A stretch of DNA of 64,000 bases. Origin: Microstegium vimineum. Its lineage: Eukaryota > Streptophyta > Magnoliopsida > Poales > Poaceae. The stretch covers positions 41,911,702 through 41,975,701 of the forward strand of contig CM039135.1 in NCBI GenBank assembly GCA_022036555.1, given 5' to 3'. The translations under genes were made by a program, and so were the position numbers. The number at the start of each line of letters is the position of its first letter. Positions within the stretch are counted from its first letter, which is position 1. The notes under the pieces were generated by a model. It was not told where the DNA came from and searched no databases. It saw only the letters and a list, made by a program, of their open reading frames with translations. Positions 12,775 to 24,278 of the stretch are shown piece by piece.

Positions 12775-14232
12775 TGTCGGTGTTAAGAAACTACCAACGA
12801 GTAAATATGTACGCGTGGTTATACTGGTTCGAACAAGAAATCCCTACGTCCAGTGAGTGATGCTACTTGTGTTCCTTATCTCTGTTTGGTGGGGGTATAC
12901 AAGCTTGGTCGAAAGAGGGGGTGCGAGTTCTAGGTCTCTGAGTGAGTGTGCCTATGAGTGTGTTGTGCGATGCGTCAGATATCTCCCTCGTCGCCCGCCT
13001 TTTCTCCCCTTTTATAGCCTCAAGGGAAGCGGTGGTCGGTTGCAAGTGCGTGAGAAGAGGAATTCTATGAAGGGTGTTGGTCCTTATGTCTATCTTTCCT
13101 GGGAAAGGGGCTGATGCTCCGCGTATTCTATTCTTATTGTCCCAGAATTCAGCCGAGCGTAGTCAGGGCTTCAGCTCTTTATCCTCGTCGTGTCGATTCC
13201 TCCTTCCAGCAACCGGGGGGGTGTCCGGTCATGCCTGTGTTCCTATGGAGGCATGGTCGTTCGTTGTACCATCCGTGGTAGGGGCCGGGTCATGGTCCTT
13301 TGTTCGCGGGTACGAGGATGTACCGGCTCTTGGTTCATTTTGTTCCTGTTGGTAGCCGGATTCCCTCCTCTATCGACCAGCGTGTGCACGATCTCCCGAC
13401 TTCTCGTACCACATGTGCCCTCCGCAGGGTAGATTTTGGTAGGGGCCGGGCATATCTACCGTTGACTTTGCCCGGCAGGGGATATAATTTCCCTTTGTCC
13501 AAGAATCTTTCCATGGACTCACCCTCAACTGGGAACTTGCATCATCCCAATCGGGTAGGGGCCATGGTATTCTTCTATGCCCCGGATTGTTCGGGTGTAT
13601 GACCTATCATACCTTTGGAGACTTGGTCTTATCGTGGTAGTCATGTGTCGTCGCCGACCGAGGCCATACGAACTAGCCTATCTGGCCCTTCTCCTGGCGC
13701 GGAGGAGGGAATAACTTATGGATTGGTTGGTAGGTTTTGACCTTGGGTATACTCCTCGTCTGGCGCCAATTGTCGTAGTAGCATGTCTTCTGACATCTGG
13801 TGTTGATCGAAGAGACAACATATCGCTTCTTACCTCACAAAGGTTAAGGGAGAGCCGTCCTCGTATGTCAATCGAGGCGGAGATATGTCTTCGGGAGCAG
13901 AGACGTCTTCGCCTCCCACGTCGGACGAGGCGGAGGCACGTCTTCGAAAGCAGGGATGTCTTCGCCTCCTACGTCGGACGAGGCGGAGGCATATCTTCGG
14001 AGCATAGGGACGTCTCCGTTTTCTCGGTTCGGTCGGATCGGGGCTCATGTCCCTCCCCCTTCGTGGGCCGTGGTGTAGGGTCGCGCCCCTGGTTTGGGCC
14101 GAGCTTTTCCAGGCTTTTCGGAAAGGGTTAAGATATTTGCCTTCGCATGCCCCTTATTTCTCAGGGAGAAAACCCTTGGGATTTTGCCGTTTATTTGTTT
14201 CGAAAAATCCTCGTTAATTTAGGTATCCGACA
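12775..14232. mobile_element. Solo LTR of an LTR retrotransposon (1,458 bp)
   Basis: It starts TGTCGGTG at 12775 and ends ATCCGACA at 14232, the TG...CA ends with a short inverted repeat expected of a complete LTR. The flanking pentamers are identical: CAAGT at 12770-12774 and at 14233-14237. No internal retroelement genes, primer-binding site or second LTR follow, so this is a solo LTR left by recombination between two LTRs. A GC-rich tandem part at about 13850-14000 repeats a phrase containing 'cggacgaggcgga'. Related to the fragment at 24279. Open frames inside it are not genes. Confidence 0.88.
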
Positions 14233-14554
14233 CAAGTCTAAAGAGCACATGATCGAATAGCATGACAGCGTGACTTGTGACTTGAGATGGTTTAAGTCTG
14301 ATTGTCTTAATACCCATAAATTCTATCATGGGTTTTGTAAAGGTAAAGTCTTGTTCGCTTGAATTTATTAGGTCAACTTATCAGCTATGGTATAATATTT
14401 TTCTCTCATAATAAAATATCTAAATACAACATCAATCGGCTTATCAACCGCAAAAAAGATCAGCCAAATAGGCCAAAACATGTTGAAACACGTGGCTCTG
14501 TTGAATAGGCGATCTTGCCATTGGAACTCTCCATATTATAATTTTTTAAAATTC

Positions 14555-14557
<3 letters not shown>

Positions 14558-14586
<29 letters not shown>
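14558..14586. repeat. (TA)n microsatellite
   Basis: An uninterrupted run of alternating T and A of nearly 30 bases, followed directly by the tandem region below. Confidence 0.9.
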
Positions 14587-14589
<3 letters not shown>

Positions 14590-14594
14590 TTATT

Positions 14595-14990
14595 GTATAA
14601 TGCACCTGGGTGCATTTTCTATAGAGAATGCACCCACCCTGATTATTGCAACTAGTTTCTTACCCAGTTACAATTGGTTTTTTTGCCGAGTCACAACTGG
14701 TCCAACTCTAGTTGTAATTGGATAGCGCCAGGTTGTAAATGTTTCTTGCCTAGTTACAACTGGTCTGACTGTAGTTGTAATTGGATCGCGTCAGATTACA
14801 ATTGGTTATTGCCTAGTTGTAACTGAGCCGACTCTAGTTAGTTTTGCAACTGTTGCCCAGTTGCAACTAGCTCAACTCTAGTTGTAATTGTATCATGTCA
14901 GGTTGCAACTACATCAGGTCTAGTTGCACTGGATCAGATTTGTTGCAATTACTTCCGCCAAGTTGCAATTGTGTCGTAATCATGATGACA
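14595..14990. repeat. Imperfect tandem repeats with 'gttgtaattgga' phrase
   Basis: A short palindrome (gtgcattttctatagagaatgcac) at about 14610-14634 is followed by at least four diverged units built on 'ctagttgtaattggat..g..aggtt(a/g)caa'. The units are about 70-80 bases long and alternate with their near complement 'ttacaactgg'. No coding content. It may be the subterminal part of an unrecognised DNA transposon. Confidence 0.6.
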
Positions 14991-15239
14991 ACTCATAGTA
15001 CAATGAAGTGGCAATTACATACTTAAAAAAGTTCATCAAATATAGTCTTGTTGGATCTCATTTTGTTAAGCACTTTTTTTGAACAACCTGGTGCAAACGA
15101 ATGTGAAATAGGGGCTATGGTTTAGGAGATATTGTATTTTTTTATCCGAAACAAAAAAGATTCTCTGCATGCGAGACGTCTCCGCATGGGATACATGTTG
15201 CAAACAGGGAACTACCAGGGTTGCAATTGCTACGCATTA

Positions 15240-15588
15240 GTGCATCTCCAACGGTTTTTGCATTTTTTGTTTGGCAAAATTAGGTATTTGACAAGTCGCA
15301 AATGAATATGGCAAAGGTAAAAAAAAGTCAATCTCCAACAGTTTCTCATTATTCACTTGGCAAAACTAAAAATTGTACGTGCGAACGGGGAAATATCGCG
15401 CGAGAGTAGCATGGGAGGCAATTGTCAAGCGAACTGCAGTTTGGCATATATGTCAAATATCACATGGTATTTGTCAAGTTAACAAAAATGTCAAACTCAT
15501 TTGCCAAACCGTTGGATAGAAGATTTTTAGATTTTTTTTTGCAAAAACAAGAATACCAAGTCCATTTGCAATACCGTTGGAGATGCTC
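15240..15588. mobile_element. Tourist-type MITE (349 bp), TTA target duplication
   Basis: It begins GTGCATCTCCAACGG at 15240 and ends CCGTTGGAGATGCTC at 15588, near-perfect inverted repeats. TTA flanks both sides (15237-15239 and 15589-15591). The body is AT-rich and non-coding. Confidence 0.85.
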
Positions 15589-15981
15589 TTACCTGTTGCA
15601 ATTTGTTTTATGGATCCGGACCAGGGAGGATGGTTGGCTGCGCGCGGCCCACGAGCCGGGAAGGGGCACGTGCGCGCGGGAGCGGGACGCGGGGCGAGCG
15701 CAGGAGCTTGGGGTCGGAGGGTCTGTGCATTTGCTACAGCAAAGGCACCTTGTTGCATTTTAGCCTCGCCGTGTGTATCTAAAAATAATATGTATCTAAA
15801 AATGCTGAATGTCTTATAATTTAGATTGGATGGAGTAATAAAGAACGTCTTTGACCCAAACATACAGAAACTATAGTAAATTACAAATCGATGGTATAAA
15901 TTATACTTATTTTATAAATTTGATGAATAAATTTTTTCGTTTATTTTTTTAGAACAAGTGTAGTACTTGCGCTTGAATCTA
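15589..15981. other. Intergenic, no gene seen
   Basis: A short GC-rich patch at 15640-15740 is followed by AT-rich DNA. No supported gene. Confidence 0.4.
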
Positions 15982-16510
15982 ATGTTAGTATTGATCTCTC
16001 TCACTAATAGGCCCAACGGTCTATTGGGACTTTGATCCGCTCCTGATCGGGGAGCCCAACCCATCTATGGCTGGCGAGGCCCCCTATCACACAGCGTATA
16101 TAAATAGGAGGTGGAGGTCAGAGCTCTAATCACGAGTTGATCTCGAGCTACAGTACCCACCACCTACATCTCCTAACTCTAGACCGATCTAGAGGGCTCG
16201 CTGGAAGTGACGGGAAGCACCTCCGTCGTCGCCGCCACGACGACTACCACGACGTCGGCGCCGTCCCCGACGCTTCACCAGGACTGCCTCGGAGCCATGG
16301 CCGAACAGAACAAGAAGGCGGGATCTACTGAAGATCTAAGGAACTACACCTATTCTAAGACTTGTAACCCATCTTGGCTCTCACCTCATATTTATGTACG
16401 CTGTGTGACAGGCCCCTCCAATTATAGATGGGCTGGGCTCCCCGATCATGAGCGGATCAAGGTCCTAATGAACCGTTGGACCCATTAATGAGAGAGATCA
16501 ATACTAACAT
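15982..16510. mobile_element. Foldback element with about 140-bp inverted repeats, class uncertain
   Basis: The first 140 or so bases (15982-16124) match the reverse complement of the last 140 (16373-16510), starting ATGTTAGTATTGATCTCTCT on both sides with scattered mismatches. The flanks share only CTA (15979-15981 and 16511-16513). The left arm holds a TATA-like GTATATAAATAG at about 16098-16110. The short unique centre contains an open frame with Thr/Ser-rich coding-like sequence and no recognisable domain. Long inverted repeats suggest a Mutator-like or foldback element, but the 9-bp duplication expected for Mutator is not visible. Confidence 0.7.
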
Positions 16511-17520
16511 CTAACGCTATCGGTCCCCTTCCAAAATAAAAACACGCTATCGGCCACCAGCCATCTGTACGGGGACGACGACGAAGAAACGTGAATGGAA
16601 GAGAAGGAAAATGGGCAAACGAATACAGACAAGCCCTCGCAGTCACAAGCAGAGCATTACATTATCATTTCATGTCACAGTGCGTCAGTGCGTGGGGTCT
16701 GCACGGCTGCACCCAGACCCCAAACCCTCTACCCCTTGCCACCGGGCGCCACAGTCCACCGGCGTGATTGGTTGCTCCAGGGATCCGGAGCTGGGATCAA
16801 GGGCCGGTGCAGGCTTTTGTTGGAGACAGTTTTTTTTTTCTTGACAAGAATGTTGGAGGCAGGTTGAAGAGTCTCCAGGTTAAAACTGTATATCTAATTA
16901 TATTGTTTGGTTGTCTTTATTGTTTCTTTTATCGGAAATAAGAGGAGGCTCTACTACTGTAATAATTGATTGTTCTAGTATCTACGTATAAATGAAAGTT
17001 TTTTATGTCTGGTACATGAACTCCTGTATTATAGATGTATCGCGCCGACGTTACGGGGGAAGAAGATATCTTCTATGTTCGCTTGCTCTTAGTTTATTTT
17101 AGCTCACAAAATACTATTTAATCAACTTATTCTTTCTTACCTAACATTATTCAATCAACTGATTTGTGTCGAACAGATAAATCAAGGAGTCACCCGAGAT
17201 GGAGAAAAAAATGTAGAAAACATTGCAATACAGTCAACCAAATAAGACCACAGTCCGCCAGGACGCTCTGGACGGCCCTTTGGACAATCCCATGAGGATT
17301 CAGGCCAACCAATCACGGCCATACAGCGCCTCCATCCAATCATTCATCGGCGTCTTCCCCGAAACATGGTACGTTTGAGGAACCGGCGTTTACCATTTCT
17401 ATCCAGGCAGGCAGGTCGAGTACTCTCTCCTCCGTCTCCGATCGAGTCCTCCGTACGGAAATGGCGGCCACGCCTCTCCAAACCAGGACGTACGGCCGGA
17501 TGGATGCAACGCGGATGCAG
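16511..17520. other. Intergenic, no gene seen
   Basis: Moderate-GC DNA at 16540-16850, AT-rich DNA at 16860-17240, then the 3' flank of the minus-strand bZIP gene. No independent gene is supported. Confidence 0.4.
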
Positions 17521-18102
17521 CTAGAGTGGAGCGGAGGACGTCCTCCGCAGCAGCAGCTGGGGAGCTCTGCTCGCCGTCACGGGCGGCGCCGCCACCACCG
17601 CGGCCTCCTTCAGCTGCGCATGCGTGCACGCAGTACAGATGCAGAGGAGGGCAAGCAAATAAATGAGCTCTAGCCAATGTAGCCATATATACCTCAAAGA
17701 AATCCATGCTTCATTCAGATTCAGGCAAGAAAATAAAAATAATGCTACCTCCTGGCAGAGCTTCCGGAGCTCCTCGTTCTCTGCTTGGAGGAGGCTCACC
17801 TCCTTCTCCAGCTCGCTGACGTACGCGTGCCTGCGCGCGCGGGACCGCGCCGCCGACTCGCGGTTCTTCATCTTGCGCTCCCTGTGCCGGTCGCCGCCGA
17901 CGTGCAGCTGCAGCTGCAGCTCGGCGCGGCGCAACATCTCCTGCTCCAGCGCGTGGCGTGGTGGGAACAATGGACCCCGCGCCGCGGCGGTGGCGATGGC
18001 GGCGGGGCAGAGGCAAGCCGCGGAGCCAGCGTCGTCGTTGACGATGCCGCTGCCCGCCCCACGCACGAGCTGCTCCTGCTCCTCTCCTCGTTGTGGCTCC
18101 AT
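17521..18102 (-). CDS. FD-like bZIP transcription factor (group A), short form
   Basis: Two exons, 18102-17749 and 17613-17521, joined in phase 0 by a GT-AG intron (CAGGAG|gtagca ... cgcag|CTGAAG) to give 148 residues. The basic region has N80 and R88 in the N-x7-R spacing (NRESAARSRARR). The zipper leucines fall exactly every seven residues at 98, 105, 112 and 119. Leu119 comes from exon 2, which supports the splice. The C-terminus RRTSSAPL fits the R-x-x-S/T-x-P motif through which FD proteins bind 14-3-3 and, through them, FT-type florigens. The family role is therefore nuclear control of flowering or meristem genes. It is shorter than most FD proteins I know of. The N-terminus is Ala- and Gln-rich with no recognised motif. 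The alternative is another group-A bZIP, but the tail favours FD. Confidence 0.88.
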   Translation of the reverse strand: MEPQRGEEQEQLVRGAGSGIVNDDAGSAACLCPAAIATAAARGPLFPPRHALEQEMLRRAELQLQLHVGGDRHRERKMKNRESAARSRARRHAYVSELEKEVSLLQAENEELRKLCQEVALFLFSCLNLNEAWISLRYIWLHWLELIYLLALLCICTACTHAQLKEAAVVAAPPVTASRAPQLLLRRTSSAPL

Positions 18103-18344
18103 GCTGGCAGCTGCTTCGTGTAGTCTCTCTTGGTGGTCTTCCTTGGACAGTTGGCTGCTCTGCCTAGATGGCCCGGGGGATTCAGTTTACTGTCTGTTGT
18201 GTGTTTTTCTGCAAGTGTGCGTTAAAGTAGTCTGAGCCTCTTTGAGGAGTGGCGCAAGACGCATCATGACATTGATGTAGGTGGGGTTTAGATATTGTCT
18301 CTGTAAAAAACAACAATTCTACTCGTAAGTTCCAAAATATATAA

Positions 18345-18655
18345 AGGGGTGTTTAGTTCCGCATGAAATCCAAAATATTTTGGATTTTGACTCTTCATTT
18401 TACAAAATGGAACTAAACATCACCTAAAATATTTGGCAAAAAGTGATACATTTCTCATTTTAGATTTTACACTCAAGAGGCCAAAATAAAGGAATCTTTG
18501 CATTGGTTTGTGTGTCATCCTCACAATCCCCATCATTGAAAGACAAATTTTGGTTGGAACTAAACACTCTACTAAAATATTTTGCATTTTGGATTTTAGA
18601 ATCCAAAATAGTTGGGATTTTGGATTTTGGATTTTGGTGGGAACTAAACAGGGCA
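18345..18655. mobile_element. Tourist-like MITE, copy 1 (311 bp), TAA duplication
   Basis: It opens GGGGTGTTTAGTTCC near 18346 and closes GGAACTAAACAGGGC near 18654. TAA flanks both sides (18342-18344 and 18656-18658). The interior consists of palindromic 'atccaaaat.ttt.ggattt' motifs. A second copy lies at 31180-31482. Confidence 0.82.
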
Positions 18656-18775
18656 TAAATCTCGTTTCTCCATAATTCAAATGATCTCAAATTTAATTAA
18701 CTTTATAGAAAAATATTAACATTTATATTTGCAATTATATTTATTAAGCAAACATATTATATGCTTAGTCCAATA

Positions 18776-18921
18776 CCTCCTCTATTTTGAATTATAAGAT
18801 ATTTTGCTTTTTCTAGATATTTTATTTTTACTACTATATACCTAGACAAAATAGATATCTAGATACACAGAAAACTATGTATCTAGAAATACTAAATCGT
18901 CTTATAACTTGAAATGGAGGG
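18776..18921. mobile_element. Stowaway-type MITE (146 bp), TA duplication
   Basis: It opens CCTCCTCTATTTTGAATTAT and closes with the inverse ...ACTTGAAATGGAGGG. TA flanks both sides, as for Tc1/mariner-derived Stowaway elements. Confidence 0.75.
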
Positions 18922-18924
18922 TAG

Positions 18925-20888
18925 TAATTATTAAATTTAATAAATGTTAGTTAAATATTGTTTGACTTACAAGGAAGGCGAAAGTTATGTTTTTTTAGAC
19001 GGAGTGATTAGTTTGGTGTCTGGTCAAATCATCTCAGATTTATCATTAAATATTTTTAAAAATAGCAATTTTTTATTGATATTTTTAATAAAAAATATTG
19101 GGTAAATTTTACATAGTTTGGCTAAGAGTAAAACTAGAACAATATGTTTTTAGGATGAAGGAGGTATTTATAATGCAAAGCATATATGGTATCATCGTAC
19201 ATTGCTTCTGTAGCAATAGCAAGGCTGAGGCCTCTACAAGTTGTGTCTCCGAGAAATTTTAAAATACATTTACAAGCCTCAGCTCTACCAGTTTGCCTAA
19301 TAAAACAACCCTTTTCGATCCCTATATTCTATCTTAAAAGGGTTTGGGAGATAAAAATCACTTCAACACCCCCCTTTCTCATCATCTTTTCTAATTTCTC
19401 TCTTAATACCCTTCGTTATCCTCTGTCTCCTTCTATCTCCTTGAAAGAAAGGGGAGCATATCCTCTCCCATTTACTCTTTTTTTATCTCTAGATCCTTTC
19501 CCGTGTTCTCGAGATGCTTTCCATGAAAACCCAAGTTTGATTTTGAAAATTGAGTGCCAATCATGTGGACTAATGCTTTGATTGAGTATGTTCAGCTAGG
19601 GTCCACTTGATGGTGATGACCAGTCATAGGAGGTGATGGAGATGGATATCAAGTTCACATACATGCATGTGTTCATCAAATGGAGGGAAGTTGGAGGATA
19701 AGTAGGCCACAAGACAAAAGGTATATGATAGAGATTAATTTGCTTTTGCCAACCAAGGTGCAATAGAGCACATGATTGGGTTTAGGCGGATAGATATTCA
19801 TACTGTAAAGAGGGGGGATTTTTAGTAGCAATAGTAATTAGTGCCACTAAGTGTGAATTTCATTTTCATTTGCATATGCATTACACTTAGTGACATGGTA
19901 AGGTGCAAGAGAAAACCCCCTTAAAAATACTAAGTAGTGGAGACAAGGAAAGCGGTCGAGAGGGATTGTCGTTGGGTACCTTAACGTCCACGGAACAATC
20001 CGCAAGTGTACATATATGTTGTAGCTTGGGAGTATTCCAAAGATTTATCGAATTTATAGGGAATGTGAATGTTTATCTAATGTTCTAGCTATTTCTAAGG
20101 ACAAGATAACGATAGTCGATAGGTGCAAGTAGAGAGGATAGGCATTGGATAGAAACTAAGTTGAGAATAGGAACCACTTTTTACTTGCTTACTCTGGGCA
20201 CCAGTTTCAACTTAGTTGCAGCTAAACTATTCCGACCTCTAGCTCTATGATGTACCAGAACATGGAGGGCTACAAAGGACGGACGTGGCTATCACCAACT
20301 ACCTCCTACCTCTACAACTCATGGAATACGTGACAAACAAAGACAACGTCTAGCCTAGGCACCACTCATAAGCTATCGATCACTATTGTAGTCATGTATC
20401 TTGAACTAGAGCGGTCAATAAAGAGCAATGATCTCGTAACCAAGACAAGGAAGAATATGTGTAATATTAACTTACTCTATAATTCCATAGCATCATGAGT
20501 GTGGACTCGGGACAAGGTTACTCCTGTTAAGGTACAAGATCGGGGGGTTGCTAACAGGCCCGACACTTTGCTAAAACTCTCCTTAATCTACACTGAAGTA
20601 TAATACCTGTAACTTAGAATTGGAGCTCGTCTTCTTATGTATGTTCAACCGAGGAGATGCTTCTAGTATAATTTTAGTTAAACTTAAAAGTTGACATGAC
20701 AAAACCCTAGGCGATTTTGTTTTTAGGACAGAGGGAGAGTAGAACTAGGCCCTAGGGCACATGATTGCCATTTTGCCTCTCATCCTCCCATTTCTGGTAG
20801 TCCAATCTACATAAAGTGAAACCATTATCTTTAACGTAAATAGTATAGTACATAGAATCAATTATCCTGGTCAGGGAAGACTACTTAA
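18925..20888. other. Intergenic, no gene seen
   Basis: About 2 kb of AT-rich DNA with short open frames that have no splice or domain support. Probably degraded transposon sequence. Confidence 0.4.
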
Positions 20889-21412
20889 GGGCTGTTTGGA
20901 TTGTAGGATTTTCGTAGAAAAAATATAAGAAACTGAAATAGACGAAAGATAGCAAGTATACTGAAACAGAGGAAACGAAAGCAAGTATGATGCTTGGAAA
21001 AATCCTTTTTATTCCTATGGAACACTGTAGCATCTTCAAGATTTCATAGGAATGGAAACATCCAATTTGTGCTCTGGTTTTTCTTTTCTTCGCGGAAGCC
21101 TGAGGCGTGCAACGTGATTACCAGGAGTCTTATCACTGAGAGATTACTCCATGCCGACATATGCTACCATTGTAGCTCATGGTAGTAGTACTCACCAATC
21201 ACAAAGAGTTGTCATTATGTGTTAAGTGCCTTTTGCCCTTTTATCGCCATATATGCTTTGGAATTCATGTATTACAAATTCCTACTTTCCAAACATCTCC
21301 TCCTATTTCTTTCCTCTCTTTTTCCTTTCCTTAGTTTTGCTACCACACTTAACTTCGTTTCCTGCGTTTTTTCCATTCCCATATATTCTATTCCTATGTT
21401 CCAAACATGCTT
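20889..21412. mobile_element. Probable Tourist-like element (524 bp), TAA duplication
   Basis: It opens GGGCTGTTTGGATTGTAGG and closes with the inverse CCTATGTTCCAAACATGC. TAA lies at 20886-20888 and 21413-21415. The ends are only partly complementary and the interior is non-coding, so the call is moderate. Confidence 0.5.
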
Positions 21413-22175
21413 TAATTAACAAAGAAGCTTCAAGGGCATCTCTAACTGAACCCTTAAAGTTTGCTCCGTATTCCATCGAATGCGAGCCCCCTCGTTCATG
21501 TTATATTCCGTTTTTTCTCAGCACACTCTAATAAATCTCCTGTTTTTTCATACTTTACACTGTATATTGGTATGGGATCCTGCTCATTGTCCTTACTTGT
21601 TAGCTTTATAGGAAGAGAGAAAGAAAGAATAGGAAGGAGAGCACGAGGGCCTCCTACATATCTAGAGGTTCAGGGGAGATAAATGAAAGTCGATCTCTCG
21701 TTCATTGCGGCTCGATAACGCTTCGATTGGAGCTTTTTTTCCACGTCCTGAGCCTTTAAAAGAAGGATAGGAACCCGAACAAGAGTTCTCGGAAATGTTC
21801 TAAGTGGTGTCGATCATTTGTTTAACTTGGTATGCTCGAAAGTGATTGCTGCTACAGGTTTGTGCTGTAGCTATTTACTACTTCCTCTATTCCTATATAT
21901 ATCGTTTTTACTTTTCGAGAAATAACTTTGACTAAGTATTTATTAAAAAATATTAATAGTTATGGTACATAATTATTATCGTTAAAAAATATTTGAATCT
22001 ATTTTTTAATAAATTTATTTGGAGATATAAATATTATATGTATTTGTCTACAAATCGAATTAAATTTGTGACACTTGTGACACGTACACTAACAACATCA
22101 GTTATTGAGAGATAAAGAGAATATTCTTTTATTAAGGAAATAAACTGTTGTAGGTGTAGGTGACTTCATGCCTCA

Positions 22176-23014
22176 CACTACTACATAAAAGATTTACGGT
22201 GATGGGCAAAAAGGATTAACCGTGGGGATCAAAGGTCACGGTTAATCCGGTACTTACCGAGGCGGTTTAATGCCCGCCATCGTTAATCAAATTAAAAAAA
22301 CAAAAAAATCATTCCTAACCCTAACCGGGCCTGGATGTGGGCCTCGCGCCGCCATCGCTGCATGCCGCTGCGCACTGCAGCCGCCGAAGCCGTCGGGGAG
22401 CCGGCAACGTCCGTGCCCCGTGCCGGGGGAGCAGGCCACGCCCTTGCCCCATGCCGCCGCCGAAGCGTCTGGGGAGCTGAGGAGGCCCCACCTCGTGCCA
22501 CCGCCGGGGGAGCGAGCCACGCCCTTGCCCGGTGCGCCGCCATCGCCAAAGTCACCAGGGAGGAACCAGCGCGCCGCCCGCCATCGCCGAAGTCGCCGGA
22601 GGAGGAGCCCGCGCGCCGTCGGAGGAGGGGAGCAGGCCACGTCGGGGGAGGTGGCGGCGTAGGAACTAAGGGAAGGGGGCGGCGGGGAAGGGAGTGTCGG
22701 GGGGAGAGGGCGGGGCGGATGCCGAGCGACGAGCGGAAGGAGCCCCGCCGCACGGTTTTTGGAATAGGTCGGGAGCAAAACTAGCGTTTGCTTATATATT
22801 GAGACCATAAATGGGCTGATATAGGCCAGTGGGCTGGGTCAGATTTACTGAGGCGGTTATGGATGGAATGCTCGCCTCGGTTAATGATTAACCGTGGTGG
22901 TTGTCGCCCCTAATGGCTGGATTTCGGGGCACCTATTAATCGTGGTGCTTTATAGTTTTGACCGCCACGGTTAAGATTTTCCAAGTGTCATGCAAAAGAA
23001 TTTTTGTAGTAGTG
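22176..23014. mobile_element. CACTA-like non-autonomous element with GC-rich cargo (839 bp)
   Basis: It begins CACTACTACATAAAAG at 22176 and ends CTTTTGTAGTAGTG-like sequence at 23014. The flanks are TCA and TTA, a 3-bp duplication with one mismatch. Both ends carry repeats of 'ggttaa(t/c)cgtgg' in alternating orientation. The centre (about 22325-22750) is very GC-rich, Pro/Arg/Ala-coding in several frames, and unlike its surroundings, so it may be a captured gene fragment. I see no recognisable domain in it. Confidence 0.72.
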
Positions 23015-24278
23015 TTAGTTTCCAACACTTCCATATTTTGGAACAATGCAGAAGAGTTTCGTGGAGATGAAACTCTCTCTACTCCCATGAAACTATCACG
23101 GTCCCTCTCTTTATCAATACATTGTCACATCACATCAGCATATTTAATGCTCATAAAAACTGATAAAACTCTATATTGAGACTGGCCTTATGCTCACTAT
23201 TTTAGTCCTAGTTATGGCTATAGCCTGACATAGTAATTAAACATCTTTCCTGTAGTTATAAGACATAAATTGTAGCCTAAAAATATAAATATTTAGGTTG
23301 ACTATCCGAGGTCTTTAGTTTTTTTCTCAAACATGTCGGAGAGCCACATATCATTATATTAAGGAAAAAAGTCAACACAACCACAAACAAATATAAACAC
23401 CAATCACATACACTACACGCGACACTCTAATATTTTGTGAAGCACACTTATTAGAACTGCGATAAGCAACCGCTACCCCCAAACACCAACCTAACCCACT
23501 GCTCTTCATGAGTTGGACTAGTCGACGAAGATAGGCTCTGTGCGCCTGTTATCTCTCAAAGATATCGTTCATCACTAGTGACGGTGAGAGATCTTGACAT
23601 ATTAAGAGTCGCTCCATAAAAAACACAAGCATTGCAATGTGTCTAGATAATCCAAACCTCTAGCACAACCAAGGAATTTAGTCCCTTCTTTTGGTGTTCT
23701 AGAATTATGTGCCATGATCTATCTTATTGTTGTTGGTCCTTAATTCATATTTTTACCCGTCAATTAAAAAATATAAAAGAAGAGAAATAAAGAATATTAT
23801 CCATATATATTTACCATTGACCTAGTTCCACATGTATTTAGAGAATTCATGTCTTGTAGGATTATACTCAAATACATGGGAAATCATACCAAAAAAGCGC
23901 TTCCATCTACAACTAAAAACTAAATATACTAATTAATCTAACCCTAACCAAATCTAACCAAACTAACTAAAAATAGAAATCTAGCTTTACTAAAAACTAA
24001 TACCTGCACAACAACTAGGAGAGCACATGACGAGCAAACGCGAGCAAGCATTAAGCGAGGGTCCACACGGGCAGGGTGGGGACGGCGGTAGCACGTTCTC
24101 CACCGGATCCAGCAGCCGACGAGGATAGACCACATGCACCATGGTGTGGCGAGCAACCGCGTTCGGTGCAACCGTGAGAGAGAGGGAGGGAGACACACAC
24201 GGTTGATATGTTAGACATATCGGCCAATGGACGGCCGACCTATCAATCTTTGGGTACTAGGTTGTTGATAAACCTACC
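23015..24278. other. Intergenic, no gene seen
   Basis: 23030-23175 resembles small-MITE sequence ('gagtttc..ggagatgaaactc'). 23940-24200 is moderately GC-rich without a recognisable product. Remainder unclassified. Confidence 0.4.

Noticed and set aside
13855..14000. CRISPR-like array of GC-rich repeats
   Set aside because: Units are contiguous and diverged, lack constant spacers, and lie in a plant LTR.
12857..14131. Several open frames of 80-137 codons
   Set aside because: They lie entirely inside the solo LTR, are Arg/Ser-rich and match no retroelement protein.
22270..22808. Overlapping Pro/Arg/Ala-rich frames on both strands
   Set aside because: High GC alone explains open frames in several phases; no domain recognised. 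Treated as cargo of the CACTA-like element.
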